From Caballeronia calidae (GTDB taxonomy: Bacteria; Pseudomonadota; Gammaproteobacteria; Burkholderiales; Burkholderiaceae), in NCBI RefSeq assembly GCF_900044055.2, contig NZ_FCOX02000037.1, positions 1 through 64,000 of the forward strand: 64,000 nucleotides of DNA, read 5' to 3'. Under the pieces are notes generated by a model, which saw only the letters and a program-made list of their open reading frames with translations, searched no databases and was not told where the DNA came from. Shown here piece by piece: positions 33,774 to 42,765 of this stretch. A program made the position numbers and the translations under genes. Each line of letters begins with the position of its first letter. The stretch's first letter is position 1.

Positions 33774-34111
33774 TCAAGACGCTTTTCCTCGACCCAATTA
33801 AGGATCTATGCCACGTGTCGAACGCACTGCGTCCCATTGCCGATTCTGGGTTCGGCGAAAATGCGAGGGGATTTCGGCGCAACGAACAGTCACTTGATCA
33901 ACTTCGAGTTCTTGTTGTGCTTCGCGCGACTCACCGTCCTGCCACGTCGTGATGTCACGTTGACCAATTTGGCCGAAGGTTGCTTCGTCTTTGCCTCGTG
34001 CTGTCGGTGCGCATTTGCGTGGTCACTGCCAGTGCATTTACCTAAATAACAAGGATCGCTGAAATCCGACTGCGAAGAAAAACGCGCCCCGTCTCTCCTT
34101 TGCTTCTATCG
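33774..34111. other. Gap without recognised gene
   Basis: 338 bp upstream of the Bcr/CflA gene. Should contain its promoter and the end of the MHS transporter mRNA. No gene or clear hairpin with T-tract recognised. Confidence 0.4.
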
Positions 34112-35449
34112 TTAGGCGTTTCCTGTCCGACCCGACTCGGCAAGGATCTGAGTCGGCTCGCCGGCGCCAGGCTCCTCCACTGACGAATGGAGATCGACGT
34201 CTTTCGTTTCAGGCAGAAACTGGATCAGCAGAAAATTAAGAACGGCGAAACCTGTCACATACCAGCCTGGAGCCAACGGCGAATGTAGTGCACTTACGAG
34301 CCAGGCACATACGAGGGGAGTCGTGCCTCCGAGGATTGCCACAGTGATTTGATATGCGATTGCATGTGAGGTTGCGCGCGAGTGAGTGGGAAACAACTCC
34401 GTGCTGGTGACTGTGCACGTGGCGCCATACAGACCAATGCCAATACCCAACGCGACTTGCCCCAACACGACCTGAAACAGAGAGCCGTTGGCCGCCAACC
34501 AAATAGACAGATACGCGAAGAGAGCGATCCACAACGATCCGGCAGACAGCAGAGCCTTGCGACCGAAACGATCGCTTAATGCACCCGAAACCGATCCAAG
34601 CGCAGAATAAACGAAGATACCCGCGCCGTTCGCAAGCAATGCGGTCTTGGAATCCAATCCGACTTGCTTGACCAGAAAGGTGTACATAAAGCCGAGAAGC
34701 AGGTATGCGGTGATGGCCTGCACTGGCATCAACATCGCGACGTAGAGCATCGATTTACGCGCGGAACGCGAAACGCTCCTAAGCGCATCGTTGAACTCGG
34801 CGTTCCGAACTGCCTGTTTGTATTCTTCAGGGTCCTCAAGATTCTTCCGCATCTGGACACCGACGATGCCGATCAGGCCGCCGATAAGGAATGGAATGCG
34901 CCAGCCCCAGTCTGCATAGATCTCTCTTCCTGTAATGGTCTGGAATCCCAGCAGGATGACTGTGACAAGAAACAAGGGAAGAGTAGCGAACGTGAAAGCG
35001 ATGCCAACCCAACTGCCTCGCTTTCCTTTCGGCGCCGATTCCATGATGTAAATCATGCTGCCGGTGAACTCGCCCCCCATCGCGAGCCCTTGAGCGAACC
35101 GGCAGAGAACGAGGAGGATCGGTGCCGCGATTCCGATTTGTTGGTAGGTCGGAAGCGCACCGATGGCAGCCGTACCGAGCGCCATCAGCCAGATTGTGAT
35201 GGAAAGCACCCTGACTCGCCCGATACGGTCCATCAGGTACCCGAATACTATTCCTCCGACGGGCCGTGCCACGAAGGCGACCGCATAGACTGCAAAGGTG
35301 CTGAGGATGGCCGCTGTGGAACTGCCGGATGGAAAAAAATGTGCGGCAATGAACGGGACCGAAAATCCAAAGACCGTGAAATCGTAGATCTCGCCTAAGT
35401 TGCCAATCGAAATTGCCCCAATCTTGCGCCGAGCGCTATTTGAACTCAC
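34112..35449 (-). CDS. MHS-family MFS transporter 1, 445 aa
   Basis: Metabolite:H+ symporter-type inner-membrane carrier. GTG start at 35449 with GGAGACAG upstream gives the same N-terminus as its paralogue at 50601 (VSSNSARRKIGAISIGNLGEIYDF), so it is preferred to the longer frame. MHS signatures: IGNLGEIYDFTVFGFS in TM1, ARPVGGIVFGYLMDRIGRVRVL (motif A), CRFAQGLAMGGEFTGSMIYIMESAP, and RIPFLIGGLIGIVG. The C-terminus is acidic. Divergent from malate synthase G across 299 bp. Likely imports a carboxylic acid used by this island. Paralogue at 49264-50601. Confidence 0.9.
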   Translation of the reverse strand: MSSNSARRKIGAISIGNLGEIYDFTVFGFSVPFIAAHFFPSGSSTAAILSTFAVYAVAFVARPVGGIVFGYLMDRIGRVRVLSITIWLMALGTAAIGALPTYQQIGIAAPILLVLCRFAQGLAMGGEFTGSMIYIMESAPKGKRGSWVGIAFTFATLPLFLVTVILLGFQTITGREIYADWGWRIPFLIGGLIGIVGVQMRKNLEDPEEYKQAVRNAEFNDALRSVSRSARKSMLYVAMLMPVQAITAYLLLGFMYTFLVKQVGLDSKTALLANGAGIFVYSALGSVSGALSDRFGRKALLSAGSLWIALFAYLSIWLAANGSLFQVVLGQVALGIGIGLYGATCTVTSTELFPTHSRATSHAIAYQITVAILGGTTPLVCAWLVSALHSPLAPGWYVTGFAVLNFLLIQFLPETKDVDLHSSVEEPGAGEPTQILAESGRTGNA

Positions 35450-35748
35450 AGTCTGTCTCCAGTTTTTACCTACTATTCCCAACCCTTCGATCGGTCATCG
35501 GATTGGTCAAGCGAGGCCTTGTTTCAAGTGTCTTGTCTGCAAGTTCCACGCATTCGACGGCACCAAAAGACGCGTAAAGCGACGATCTCATTCTAAAAAC
35601 TGGTCGCATCACACACTAGGTAGCCTTGTGGTAAGCACCATTGCATGCAGCGCAAAGCCAGAGGGCTGGTCGCAGCACCGGCGAGGCCGCTACCATAGAG
35701 CCCACCTGAAATCCCCTGTGCGGTGTAGCACATCGAGCTGGAGCGCCC

Positions 35749-37929
35749 ATGAACGACAAGACCCAAAAACAAAGCCTGAAGGTAGACGCGAATCTTGTCA
35801 GGTTCGTCGAGGAAGAGGCCTTTCCCGGCACCGGGGTCGACGCTGCAGCGTTCTGGCGGGGGTTCGATTCGTTGGTTCACGACCTGGCTCCGAAGAACCG
35901 AACGCTGCTGGCGGAACGCGATCGCTTACAGGCCCAACTCGACGGCTGGCATCGCAGTAACCCCGGTCCGGTCAAGGACTTGCGGGCGTATCGCAAGTTT
36001 TTGGAAGACATCGGTTACATCGTACCCACGCCGCCACGCGTACGGGCAACAACCGCCGACGTTGATCGCGAGATTGCTGAACAGGCGGGCCCTCAACTCG
36101 TCGTGCCGCTATCCAATCTGCGATATGCGTTGAATGCGGCGAACGCTCGCTGGGGCAGCCTTTACGACGCGCTTTACGGCACTGACGCAATCGACGAGTC
36201 CGACGGCGCCGAGCGAACCGCCATTTTCAACCCGAAGCGCGGAGCGAAGGTCATTGCCTACGCGCGCGCGTTTCTCGACAACTATGCTCCGCTCATGCAA
36301 GGCTCGCACGCCGATGCGACGAAATACAGTGTTGAGCGGGGCAAGCTCGTCGTCACGCTGAAGGACGGCACCAAGAGTGCGCTCAATGCTCCGCGACAGT
36401 TCGCTGGCTACCAGGGAGAATCGGTCGAGCCCTCTGCTGTGCTACTTGAGCATAACGATCTGCACTTTGAAATCCAGATTGACCGGGAAAATCCTATCGG
36501 CAAGTCCGACTGCGCGCACGTGAAGGACGTACTGATTGAAGCGGCGGTGAGCACGATCATCGATTGCGAAGATTCGGTCGCAGCCGTCGATGCGGCTGAC
36601 AAGACACAGCTCTATCGCAACTGGCTCGGTCTAATGCAGGGGAATCTGTCCGAGCTTGTAACGAAGAATGGCAAGACCATCACGCGCGGCATGAATCCGG
36701 ACCGCGAATACACCGCGCCCGATGGCTCCAGACTCACGCTGCACGGCCGCTCGCTCCTTTTCGTTCGCAACGTCGGCCATCTAATGACGAGTCCCGCCGT
36801 GTTGGATCGTGAAGGCAATGAGATTCCCGAAGGGATTCTCGATGCGGTGATGACAACGCTCGGAGCCTTGCACGACCTCGAGAAGAGGTTCAATTCGCGT
36901 ACCCGGTCGATCTACATCGTGAAGCCGAAAATGCACGGTCCCGACGAGGTCGCATTCGCGGACGAACTCTTCTCGCGCGTAGAAGACCTGTTTGGCTTGC
37001 CCCGTAACACGATCAAAATGGGCATCATGGACGAGGAGCGCCGGACGAGCGTGAACCTTATGGCTTGTATCGCAGCCGCGGGCGCGCGCGTCGCGTTCAT
37101 TAATACGGGCTTCCTGGATCGCACTGGCGATGAAATGCATTCGTCGATGGAAGCCGGCCCGATGATGCGCAAGGGCGGCATGAAATCATCAGCTTGGATT
37201 AATTCCTATGAACGCAACAATGTTCTCGTTGGCTTGAAAGCTGGTTTGCGTGGGCGAGCCCAAATCGGCAAAGGCATGTGGGCGATGCCAGACTTGATGC
37301 ACGCCATGCTCGAGCAAAAAGTCGCCCATCCAAAGGCTGGCGCGAACACCGCGTGGGTTCCGTCGCCGACGGCCGCGACCCTGCATGCGCTGCACTATCA
37401 TCAGGTCGATGTGCAGCAGGTCCAAGAAGAGCTGGAAGCGACGATCTACGAGGGCCAGGAGGACAAACTGCTCGAAGGTCTGCTGACGATCCCGGTCGTC
37501 GACAAACCGTCGTGGTCGGAAGAGGACATCAAGAATGAGTTAGAGAACAACGCGCAAGGCATTCTCGGGTACGTCGTGCGATGGATCGACAGCGGGGTCG
37601 GTTGCTCGAAGGTACCGGATATTCACAACGTCGGTTTGATGGAAGACCGCGCGACCCTGCGGATCTCGAGTCAGCACATCGCGAACTGGTTGCGGCACGG
37701 GATCGTTTCGGAAGAACAGGTTAGGTCGACGCTTGAACGGATGGCTGCCGTTGTGGATGGACAAAACCGCGCTGATCCAAGCTATGAGTCAATGTCACAG
37801 AATCTGGGGCGTTCGGTAGCGTTTCGAGCAGCATGCGAGTTAGTTTTCAAGGGTCGAACTCAGCCGAGCGGCTACACCGAGCCGCTACTTCACAGGTTTC
37901 GAACGATAGCAAAAGACTCGAAGCGATAG
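35749..37929 (+). CDS. glcB: Malate synthase G, 726 aa
   Basis: Condenses glyoxylate with acetyl-CoA to malate in the cytoplasm. Full length (E. coli GlcB is 723 aa). Recognisable blocks: [15 protein letters not shown] (about 128-142), [22 protein letters not shown] (acid cluster binding Mg), [45 protein letters not shown], and [39 protein letters not shown] (catalytic Asp/Cys region). ATG with GGAGCG nearby. It provides the sink for glyoxylate that lyases in this island could release. Single gene, followed by a large gap. Confidence 0.97.
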   Translation: MNDKTQKQSLKVDANLVRFVEEEAFPGTGVDAAAFWRGFDSLVHDLAPKNRTLLAERDRLQAQLDGWHRSNPGPVKDLRAYRKFLEDIGYIVPTPPRVRATTADVDREIAEQAGPQLVVPLSNLRYALNAANARWGSLYDALYGTDAIDESDGAERTAIFNPKRGAKVIAYARAFLDNYAPLMQGSHADATKYSVERGKLVVTLKDGTKSALNAPRQFAGYQGESVEPSAVLLEHNDLHFEIQIDRENPIGKSDCAHVKDVLIEAAVSTIIDCEDSVAAVDAADKTQLYRNWLGLMQGNLSELVTKNGKTITRGMNPDREYTAPDGSRLTLHGRSLLFVRNVGHLMTSPAVLDREGNEIPEGILDAVMTTLGALHDLEKRFNSRTRSIYIVKPKMHGPDEVAFADELFSRVEDLFGLPRNTIKMGIMDEERRTSVNLMACIAAAGARVAFINTGFLDRTGDEMHSSMEAGPMMRKGGMKSSAWINSYERNNVLVGLKAGLRGRAQIGKGMWAMPDLMHAMLEQKVAHPKAGANTAWVPSPTAATLHALHYHQVDVQQVQEELEATIYEGQEDKLLEGLLTIPVVDKPSWSEEDIKNELENNAQGILGYVVRWIDSGVGCSKVPDIHNVGLMEDRATLRISSQHIANWLRHGIVSEEQVRSTLERMAAVVDGQNRADPSYESMSQNLGRSVAFRAACELVFKGRTQPSGYTEPLLHRFRTIAKDSKR

Positions 37930-38032
37930 CACGTATTTGCCACGAGTCTTCCCTAACCATAGTGTGAAACCTTGCTCACCTCTGGCCCGGCTCGTTTCAA
38001 ATCGAAATCGGGCACGTACTTCATCTCGCGAA

Positions 38033-38494
38033 ATGGCACTCGACCGCAATTCACCGTGGGGGAAAGTCAAATGGTTGTCAACTGCGCAGCTTATCGACCT
38101 TTCCCTACGAAACCATCTTTGTCTTATGGCCTTGCGCACCGAATACGGAAAGGCGGTGCATATGGGGTCGATCGTTAAAACGATGTTCTCGTCATTCTTT
38201 CTATTTGAAGCTGGATTTGGGAAGGGCGATGTTTCGATTTTTCTGCAGGCGGATGAAGGCCTCGGCGCGAGTTTGTCGTCCAGCCTAGATTCTCCGTGGA
38301 GCCTCCACTCAAGTGCGATCAAACCTCTGGTCCGCCTACTCGAGCTATACGATAGCCAATTGCAGACGACGCCCGTCTGCGAACTTGTAGTGGCGCATCA
38401 AAGGGCAACAAAGAATTTCAACGCCCTGCCCCACGAGAGGTTGTCAATCTCTGCGCTAGTGCAACGACGCGGACGACCGGAGTGCAGTCGCTAA
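38033..38494 (+). CDS. Hypothetical protein, about 153 aa
   Basis: Plus-strand ORF (also open from GTG/ATG 37937). The part from WLSTAQLIDLSLRNHLCLMALRTEYG through SLFFLFEAG-type hydrophobic helices to LLELYDSQLQTTPVCELVVAHQRATKNF looks like a genuine helical protein. It resembles a group of small Burkholderia hypothetical proteins with the plan 'LxxxQIxxLxLRxHLALDALRxG'. That similarity is from memory. Start uncertain, no strong ribosome site. Confidence 0.45.
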   Translation: MALDRNSPWGKVKWLSTAQLIDLSLRNHLCLMALRTEYGKAVHMGSIVKTMFSSFFLFEAGFGKGDVSIFLQADEGLGASLSSSLDSPWSLHSSAIKPLVRLLELYDSQLQTTPVCELVVAHQRATKNFNALPHERLSISALVQRRGRPECSR

Positions 38495-39063
38495 CCCCGG
38501 CGCCGACTTCAGGCGATGCTGGGCTGTTAATAGCGGGGAGGTCTTCGTTGTCACGACCCGCTTCGCCGTTAAGGTCTCGTCAAAGCAAGCGCGGGCGGAG
38601 CGCCTTTCCTCTGAGGCGGGTGCGGCTGGCCAACGGCGTTGCCTTTGCCGCAAAGGTCCTTCCCTCGGCATGCGATTGTTCGATCAGCAGCCTCACGAAT
38701 AAACTCGGTTTCACTGGCCCGCCTAGGTCAATGAGACGGCGTAAATAGCCGCAACCAAGGAGACGATCGAACCCTATGGACCTCAATTGGACCGCTCGCG
38801 ATAGCGCAGGCGATGCGCCTAGGACTGGCGCCTTCGCGCTCTCGTTGGCGCTCAGCAGCGGCCGTTCCAAGACCCCCCGAATACGTTCCGAGCTGATTTG
38901 TAACGCCATGCGAAGGTTACTTGTCGTTTGAGTGCATGAGGCGGCGAAGAGGGCTGCATGGCGATCCAACTCCAGCGGTGCGTCTGCGCCTATGGTGTTC
39001 AAGCTAAACAGATGTCGAAGCAGAGACGCGACTGTGTTCGACTTTGAATCAGGAGAGGTATTT
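38495..39063. other. Gap without firm gene
   Basis: About 570 bp. A 140-residue minus-strand frame (38580-39002) is present but not recognised as a protein family. The promoter of the alcohol dehydrogenase should lie here. Confidence 0.4.
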
Positions 39064-40095
39064 GTGAAGGGACTGATTTTTCTAGGTGGACGTCAGATTG
39101 AACTGGCCGATGTTGCGGATCCGACGCCCGATCTCGGCGAAGTCGTGGTTCAGATTAAGGCCTCGGGAATGTGCGGCAGCGACCTACATCCATATCGCGC
39201 TGCCTACGATCCGAGCATCCCAGTCGAGAAACGCGTCATTGGCGGCCATGAACCATGCGGCATTGTCGCTGCTGTCGGGGCAGGTGTTCCTGAACACGTC
39301 GCTCGCATTGGCGATCGCGTGATGGTGCACCACTACTTTGGCTGCACGACATGCCGGCATTGTCGGACAGGCTGGCCGCAGTTGTGCCTGCCGGCAACGC
39401 GCATCACCTACAGTGCGACGGCTCACGGCGCGCATGCGCCTTACATGAAGGTTGCCGCCGCGACGTTGCTTCCTTTGCATGAGTCACTGAGCTTTGAAGC
39501 GGGCGCCGCGATTTCGTGTGGCACTGGAACTGCGTGGGGCGCCCTGGAGCGTCTGCAACCAAGCGGCGACGAGACCATCGCGGTCTTCGGTCAAGGGCCG
39601 GTGGGCCTCTCGGCGACACTGCTGGCGTCGGCGCGCGGATGTCGGGTAATTGCGGTTGACTTGGATGAGGATCGTCTTAACCTCGCCAAGACGTTTGGCG
39701 CAGATGTAACGCTCAATGCAAAAAGCGTCAACGTACCAGAAGCACTTCGGGACTTGACGGACGGTAGGGGTGTCGAAATGGTTGTGGAGACCTCTGGCTC
39801 ATCCGAAGCTGCCCAAGCGGGGCTGAATGGCACGGCCGTGTGGGGCAAGGTTTGCCTTGTGGGGATTGGCGGCAAGATTTCTGTTGAAACGAAAGCCTTC
39901 CTCGATAGACAGGTCACAGTGATGACCTCGTACACAATGTCAACGGTCGGTCAGCAGGAATGCGCCGAATTCATTGTATCTCGGAATCTTAATGTAGATC
40001 GCCTCTTCACGCATCGGTGGAATTTGAGCGAAGCAGAGGAAGCCTATCGAGTACTCGATGCGCAGTCGAGCGGCAAGGGAGTGTTTCTCTTTTGA
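39064..40095 (+). CDS. Zinc-dependent medium-chain alcohol dehydrogenase, 343 aa
   Basis: NAD(P)-dependent oxidation of a secondary alcohol, diol or sugar alcohol. GTG start at 39064 with AGGAGAGG upstream; the frame extends to 38932 but without family similarity. Catalytic-zinc ligands: Cys in SGMCGSDLH and His-Glu in IGGHEPCG. The structural zinc site CTTCRHCRTGWPQLC has the C-x2-C-x2-C-x7-C spacing. Rossmann motif AVFGQGPVGLSATLLA, then DLDEDRL (acidic end of beta-2 favouring NAD). It is followed 77 bp later by an aldehyde dehydrogenase, so the pair can take an alcohol to an acid. Confidence 0.92.
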   Translation: MKGLIFLGGRQIELADVADPTPDLGEVVVQIKASGMCGSDLHPYRAAYDPSIPVEKRVIGGHEPCGIVAAVGAGVPEHVARIGDRVMVHHYFGCTTCRHCRTGWPQLCLPATRITYSATAHGAHAPYMKVAAATLLPLHESLSFEAGAAISCGTGTAWGALERLQPSGDETIAVFGQGPVGLSATLLASARGCRVIAVDLDEDRLNLAKTFGADVTLNAKSVNVPEALRDLTDGRGVEMVVETSGSSEAAQAGLNGTAVWGKVCLVGIGGKISVETKAFLDRQVTVMTSYTMSTVGQQECAEFIVSRNLNVDRLFTHRWNLSEAEEAYRVLDAQSSGKGVFLF

Positions 40096-40172
40096 TGCAC
40101 GCCTTGAGTAATGCCGAAGAGAACATTATGCCCAGCATTAATAACATCACACTGATATCAAGGAAAGACTCC

Positions 40173-41651
40173 ATGAATTGGCAGGTACGCGACAACAGTC
40201 TTTACATCGGCGGTCGTTGGTCGGCTCCTGCCAGCGCCGAGCGGCTCGAAATTGTATCTCCATGGACAGAGAACCCAATCGCAAACGTCGCCGCGGCGAC
40301 GCCAGCAGACGTGGATAAAGCGGTGAACGCCGCTCGCTGCGCCTTCGATGACGGGCCTTGGCCGAAGATGTCGATGAGCGATCGCATCGCAACGGTGGGG
40401 CGCCTACGCGGGATCATGGAGCGACGACGGACCGAGGCCGCACACGTGATCACCAGCGAGATGGGTAGCCCGATTACTGCGTCTCTGACGCAACAGGCGC
40501 AGACTCCCTTGCTGATGCTCGACGCATTTATGGACATTGCGCGCGACTTGCCGCTCAGCACGCTGCGCACTGCCGCAACAGGGCAGGCGTTGGTCTCTCG
40601 CTACGCCAAAGGCGTAGTGGCTGCTATCGTGCCCTGGAACGCGCCCTTGACGGGAATCACAATGAAGCTGGGCCCGGCCTTGCTGGCGGGATGCTGCGTC
40701 ATTGTCAAAACCGCGCCGGAGACGGCCTTGTCGGGTCAACTCCTGGCCGAGATGCTCGACGAGGCGGGTTTCCCAGAAGGAGTGGTCAGTGTGCTACCTG
40801 CAGACCGGGCTACTAGCGAGTATCTTGCGTTGCACCCGGGTGTGGACAAGGTGTCGTTCACGGGGTCGACCGCCGCGGGCCGCCATCTGGCGGAACGCTG
40901 TGGTGCGCTCTTGCGGCCGATCACCCTGGAGCTCGGCGGCAAATCGGCGGCACTTATCTTGGACGATGCGGATATTTCAGAGACGGTTGAGAAGCTCCGT
41001 GTAGGCTCCCTCCGCAACTCGGGACAAATCTGTAGTTTGAAGACCCGAGTGCTTGTGTCTCAGCAGCGAAAAGACGACCTCATCTCCGCACTCGACGCCT
41101 TACTCGACACAATGCCTATCGGCGACCCGAATAATCCCGACACGCAAATCGGTCCTATGGTATCGAGGGCCCAAATGAAGCGCGTTACCGGTTATATCGA
41201 GCAGGGCATCAAGGGAGGAGCCCGCCTTGTCAAGGGCGGGCTCGGCTTGCCGGCGGGCCTGACGCACGGTTGGTTCGTCCGCCCCACGTTGTTCGCCGAC
41301 GTCGAACCTGGAGCGGTGATCGCCCAGGAGGAAATATTTGGTCCCGTGCTGTCGATTCTCACCTATAAGGACGAGAAGGAAGCGGTTGAAATCGCCAATA
41401 ATTCCCAGTATGGCCTCAACGGATCTGTCTTTTCAGCCGATGTCGAGCGGGCAGTCGGCTTCGCCCAGCGCATCAAGACGGGAGTGGTGGAGATCAACGG
41501 TTGTGGAGTTGGTTTCTGTTCGCCTATTGGCGGAGTCAAAGCGTCAGGGATGGGACGCGAAGCGGGGCCGGAGGGATTCGAGCCCTATTTCGAATACAAG
41601 GCCATCGGTGTTCCAAAGGGGTACGTTCATCCCACCGGTGGAACCGAATGA
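40173..41651 (+). CDS. Aldehyde dehydrogenase, 492 aa
   Basis: NAD(P)-dependent oxidation of an aldehyde. ATG 40173 follows AAGGAAAG at about 40160-40167; longer in-frame starts are rejected. Motifs: VPWNAPLTGITMKLGPAL, FTGSTAAGRHLAE, general base Glu253 in TLELGGKSAAL, nucleophile Cys287 in NSGQICSLKTRVL, and EEIFGPVLSI. Length normal. In the KPA/KPS position it reads VKTAPET, keeping Lys. Last gene of the ADH-ALDH pair; over 1 kb of gap follows. Confidence 0.92.
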   Translation: MNWQVRDNSLYIGGRWSAPASAERLEIVSPWTENPIANVAAATPADVDKAVNAARCAFDDGPWPKMSMSDRIATVGRLRGIMERRRTEAAHVITSEMGSPITASLTQQAQTPLLMLDAFMDIARDLPLSTLRTAATGQALVSRYAKGVVAAIVPWNAPLTGITMKLGPALLAGCCVIVKTAPETALSGQLLAEMLDEAGFPEGVVSVLPADRATSEYLALHPGVDKVSFTGSTAAGRHLAERCGALLRPITLELGGKSAALILDDADISETVEKLRVGSLRNSGQICSLKTRVLVSQQRKDDLISALDALLDTMPIGDPNNPDTQIGPMVSRAQMKRVTGYIEQGIKGGARLVKGGLGLPAGLTHGWFVRPTLFADVEPGAVIAQEEIFGPVLSILTYKDEKEAVEIANNSQYGLNGSVFSADVERAVGFAQRIKTGVVEINGCGVGFCSPIGGVKASGMGREAGPEGFEPYFEYKAIGVPKGYVHPTGGTE

Positions 41652-42627
41652 ACGACCTAGCAGGACGTAATATATCCTCTGAAGAAAAGGATTTGCCGTG
41701 AGGTAGTAATTGGAAAACACGGCTGCGGGCACGAAGAGGATAAGGGGTCAATTCATGCGCCCCAATTCCGAGTCGAGTTATTGGGAAATTAAGGCCGATC
41801 CCTTAATGAACGTGAGCCGCGTTTTTCGCAGAATCACGACGTGCAAATGCGAGCGACCTGAAATACTTGACTCGGGCAGGTGCGGGTCGTCTCGACTACC
41901 GGCACATTGTCGAAAGGTCAAGCTGTTGGCTCGAAACGAGGAAAAAAGCTCGCTCTGACCAAGACGCGCTGTAAGGCGGTTGTATAACACTTACACCGAA
42001 CGTCAGTCGGGCAGGGGGCGTGGCCTGCCCCAAGGAAGCTGGCTTCGCATGGACGACGTCCGGACGGTCCACGCCAAATATTGCTCCGCGGCTTGACTCC
42101 GAATGGAGCGGCCGCCGGATAATTGCGCAAATCGTCGATCAACGACGGCGTCGTCACGCCTTCTTTCGCTCCTTCCTCAAAACGGTGACATACAGGCGTC
42201 ACCATATGCTGACGCCGCGACAACGGCTGCTTCCTAAACGGAGGTGCGGCTCAGATCAGGCTAATCCTTTAGCTGGTCAATCCCTGAACGCGATCAGACG
42301 CCTAGCATTGGGCGGCGAAGCGGGTTGGTCTATCTGCACGTCATTGCCACGGATACGAAAAGTCGAACCGCATTCTGACCGGCGCGCAGGCGAGTCTTCA
42401 GGCGGCCGATCGGGCGCTTCCGAGACAAACTGATTGCCGAACGTTTGCCTGACAGACGGGACAAAATCGCGTCGCAGCTCGCGAGGTACGTCCTAATATT
42501 TCAAAAAGCTTTCATTTCTGGCAGAGGAATTCCGCCGCCTTTATCTGACAGATTGCTCGCCGTCGGACTCTGGTTAGCGCTCCGCTCAGGTGACAACGCT
42601 AATGAGTAGGGACAGTCGTAGCAGGAA
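41652..42627. other. Large gap without recognised gene
   Basis: Nearly 1 kb. Short frames on both strands show no recognisable family. It ends at the LysR-type operator of the first monooxygenase gene. Confidence 0.45.
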
Positions 42628-42696
42628 TCTTTGCTTGACGGGCAATGATGCTTGGCGTCGTGATGTCTAGTTCGCCATTCAAAGCGTTTTTAGAAT
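42628..42696 (+). promoter_or_regulatory. LysR-type operator and promoter of monooxygenase gene 1
   Basis: Inverted repeat TTGC-N7-GCAA (42631-42645; contains T-N11-A, the LysR box), then TTGGC at +21 (42652), CTAG at +36 (42667) and a -10 hexamer TAGAAT at 42691-42696. The box centre is near -65 from the expected start, the classical LysR recognition position. The same elements at the same spacing precede the genes at 51.8 and 60.9 kb. Confidence 0.8.
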
Positions 42697-42765
42697 CCTC
42701 TCATACCGTAAAGGTTTCGCGCAGCGAGGCCTTCATCCGACGAGCAAATAAATGAGGACGCGCAA

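Noticed and set aside
38580-39002. 140-residue minus-strand ORF
   Set aside because: No ribosome site or recognisable domain; overlaps the upstream region of the alcohol dehydrogenase. Kept as an open possibility only.
41700-42480. Insertion-sequence remnants upstream of monooxygenase 1
   Set aside because: No transposase motif or inverted repeat could be recognised in any frame.
42639-42670. Sigma-54 promoter upstream of the monooxygenase genes
   Set aside because: The conserved TTGGC lacks the GC element at the required 10-bp spacing. A LysR box plus a -10 hexamer explains the conservation better.
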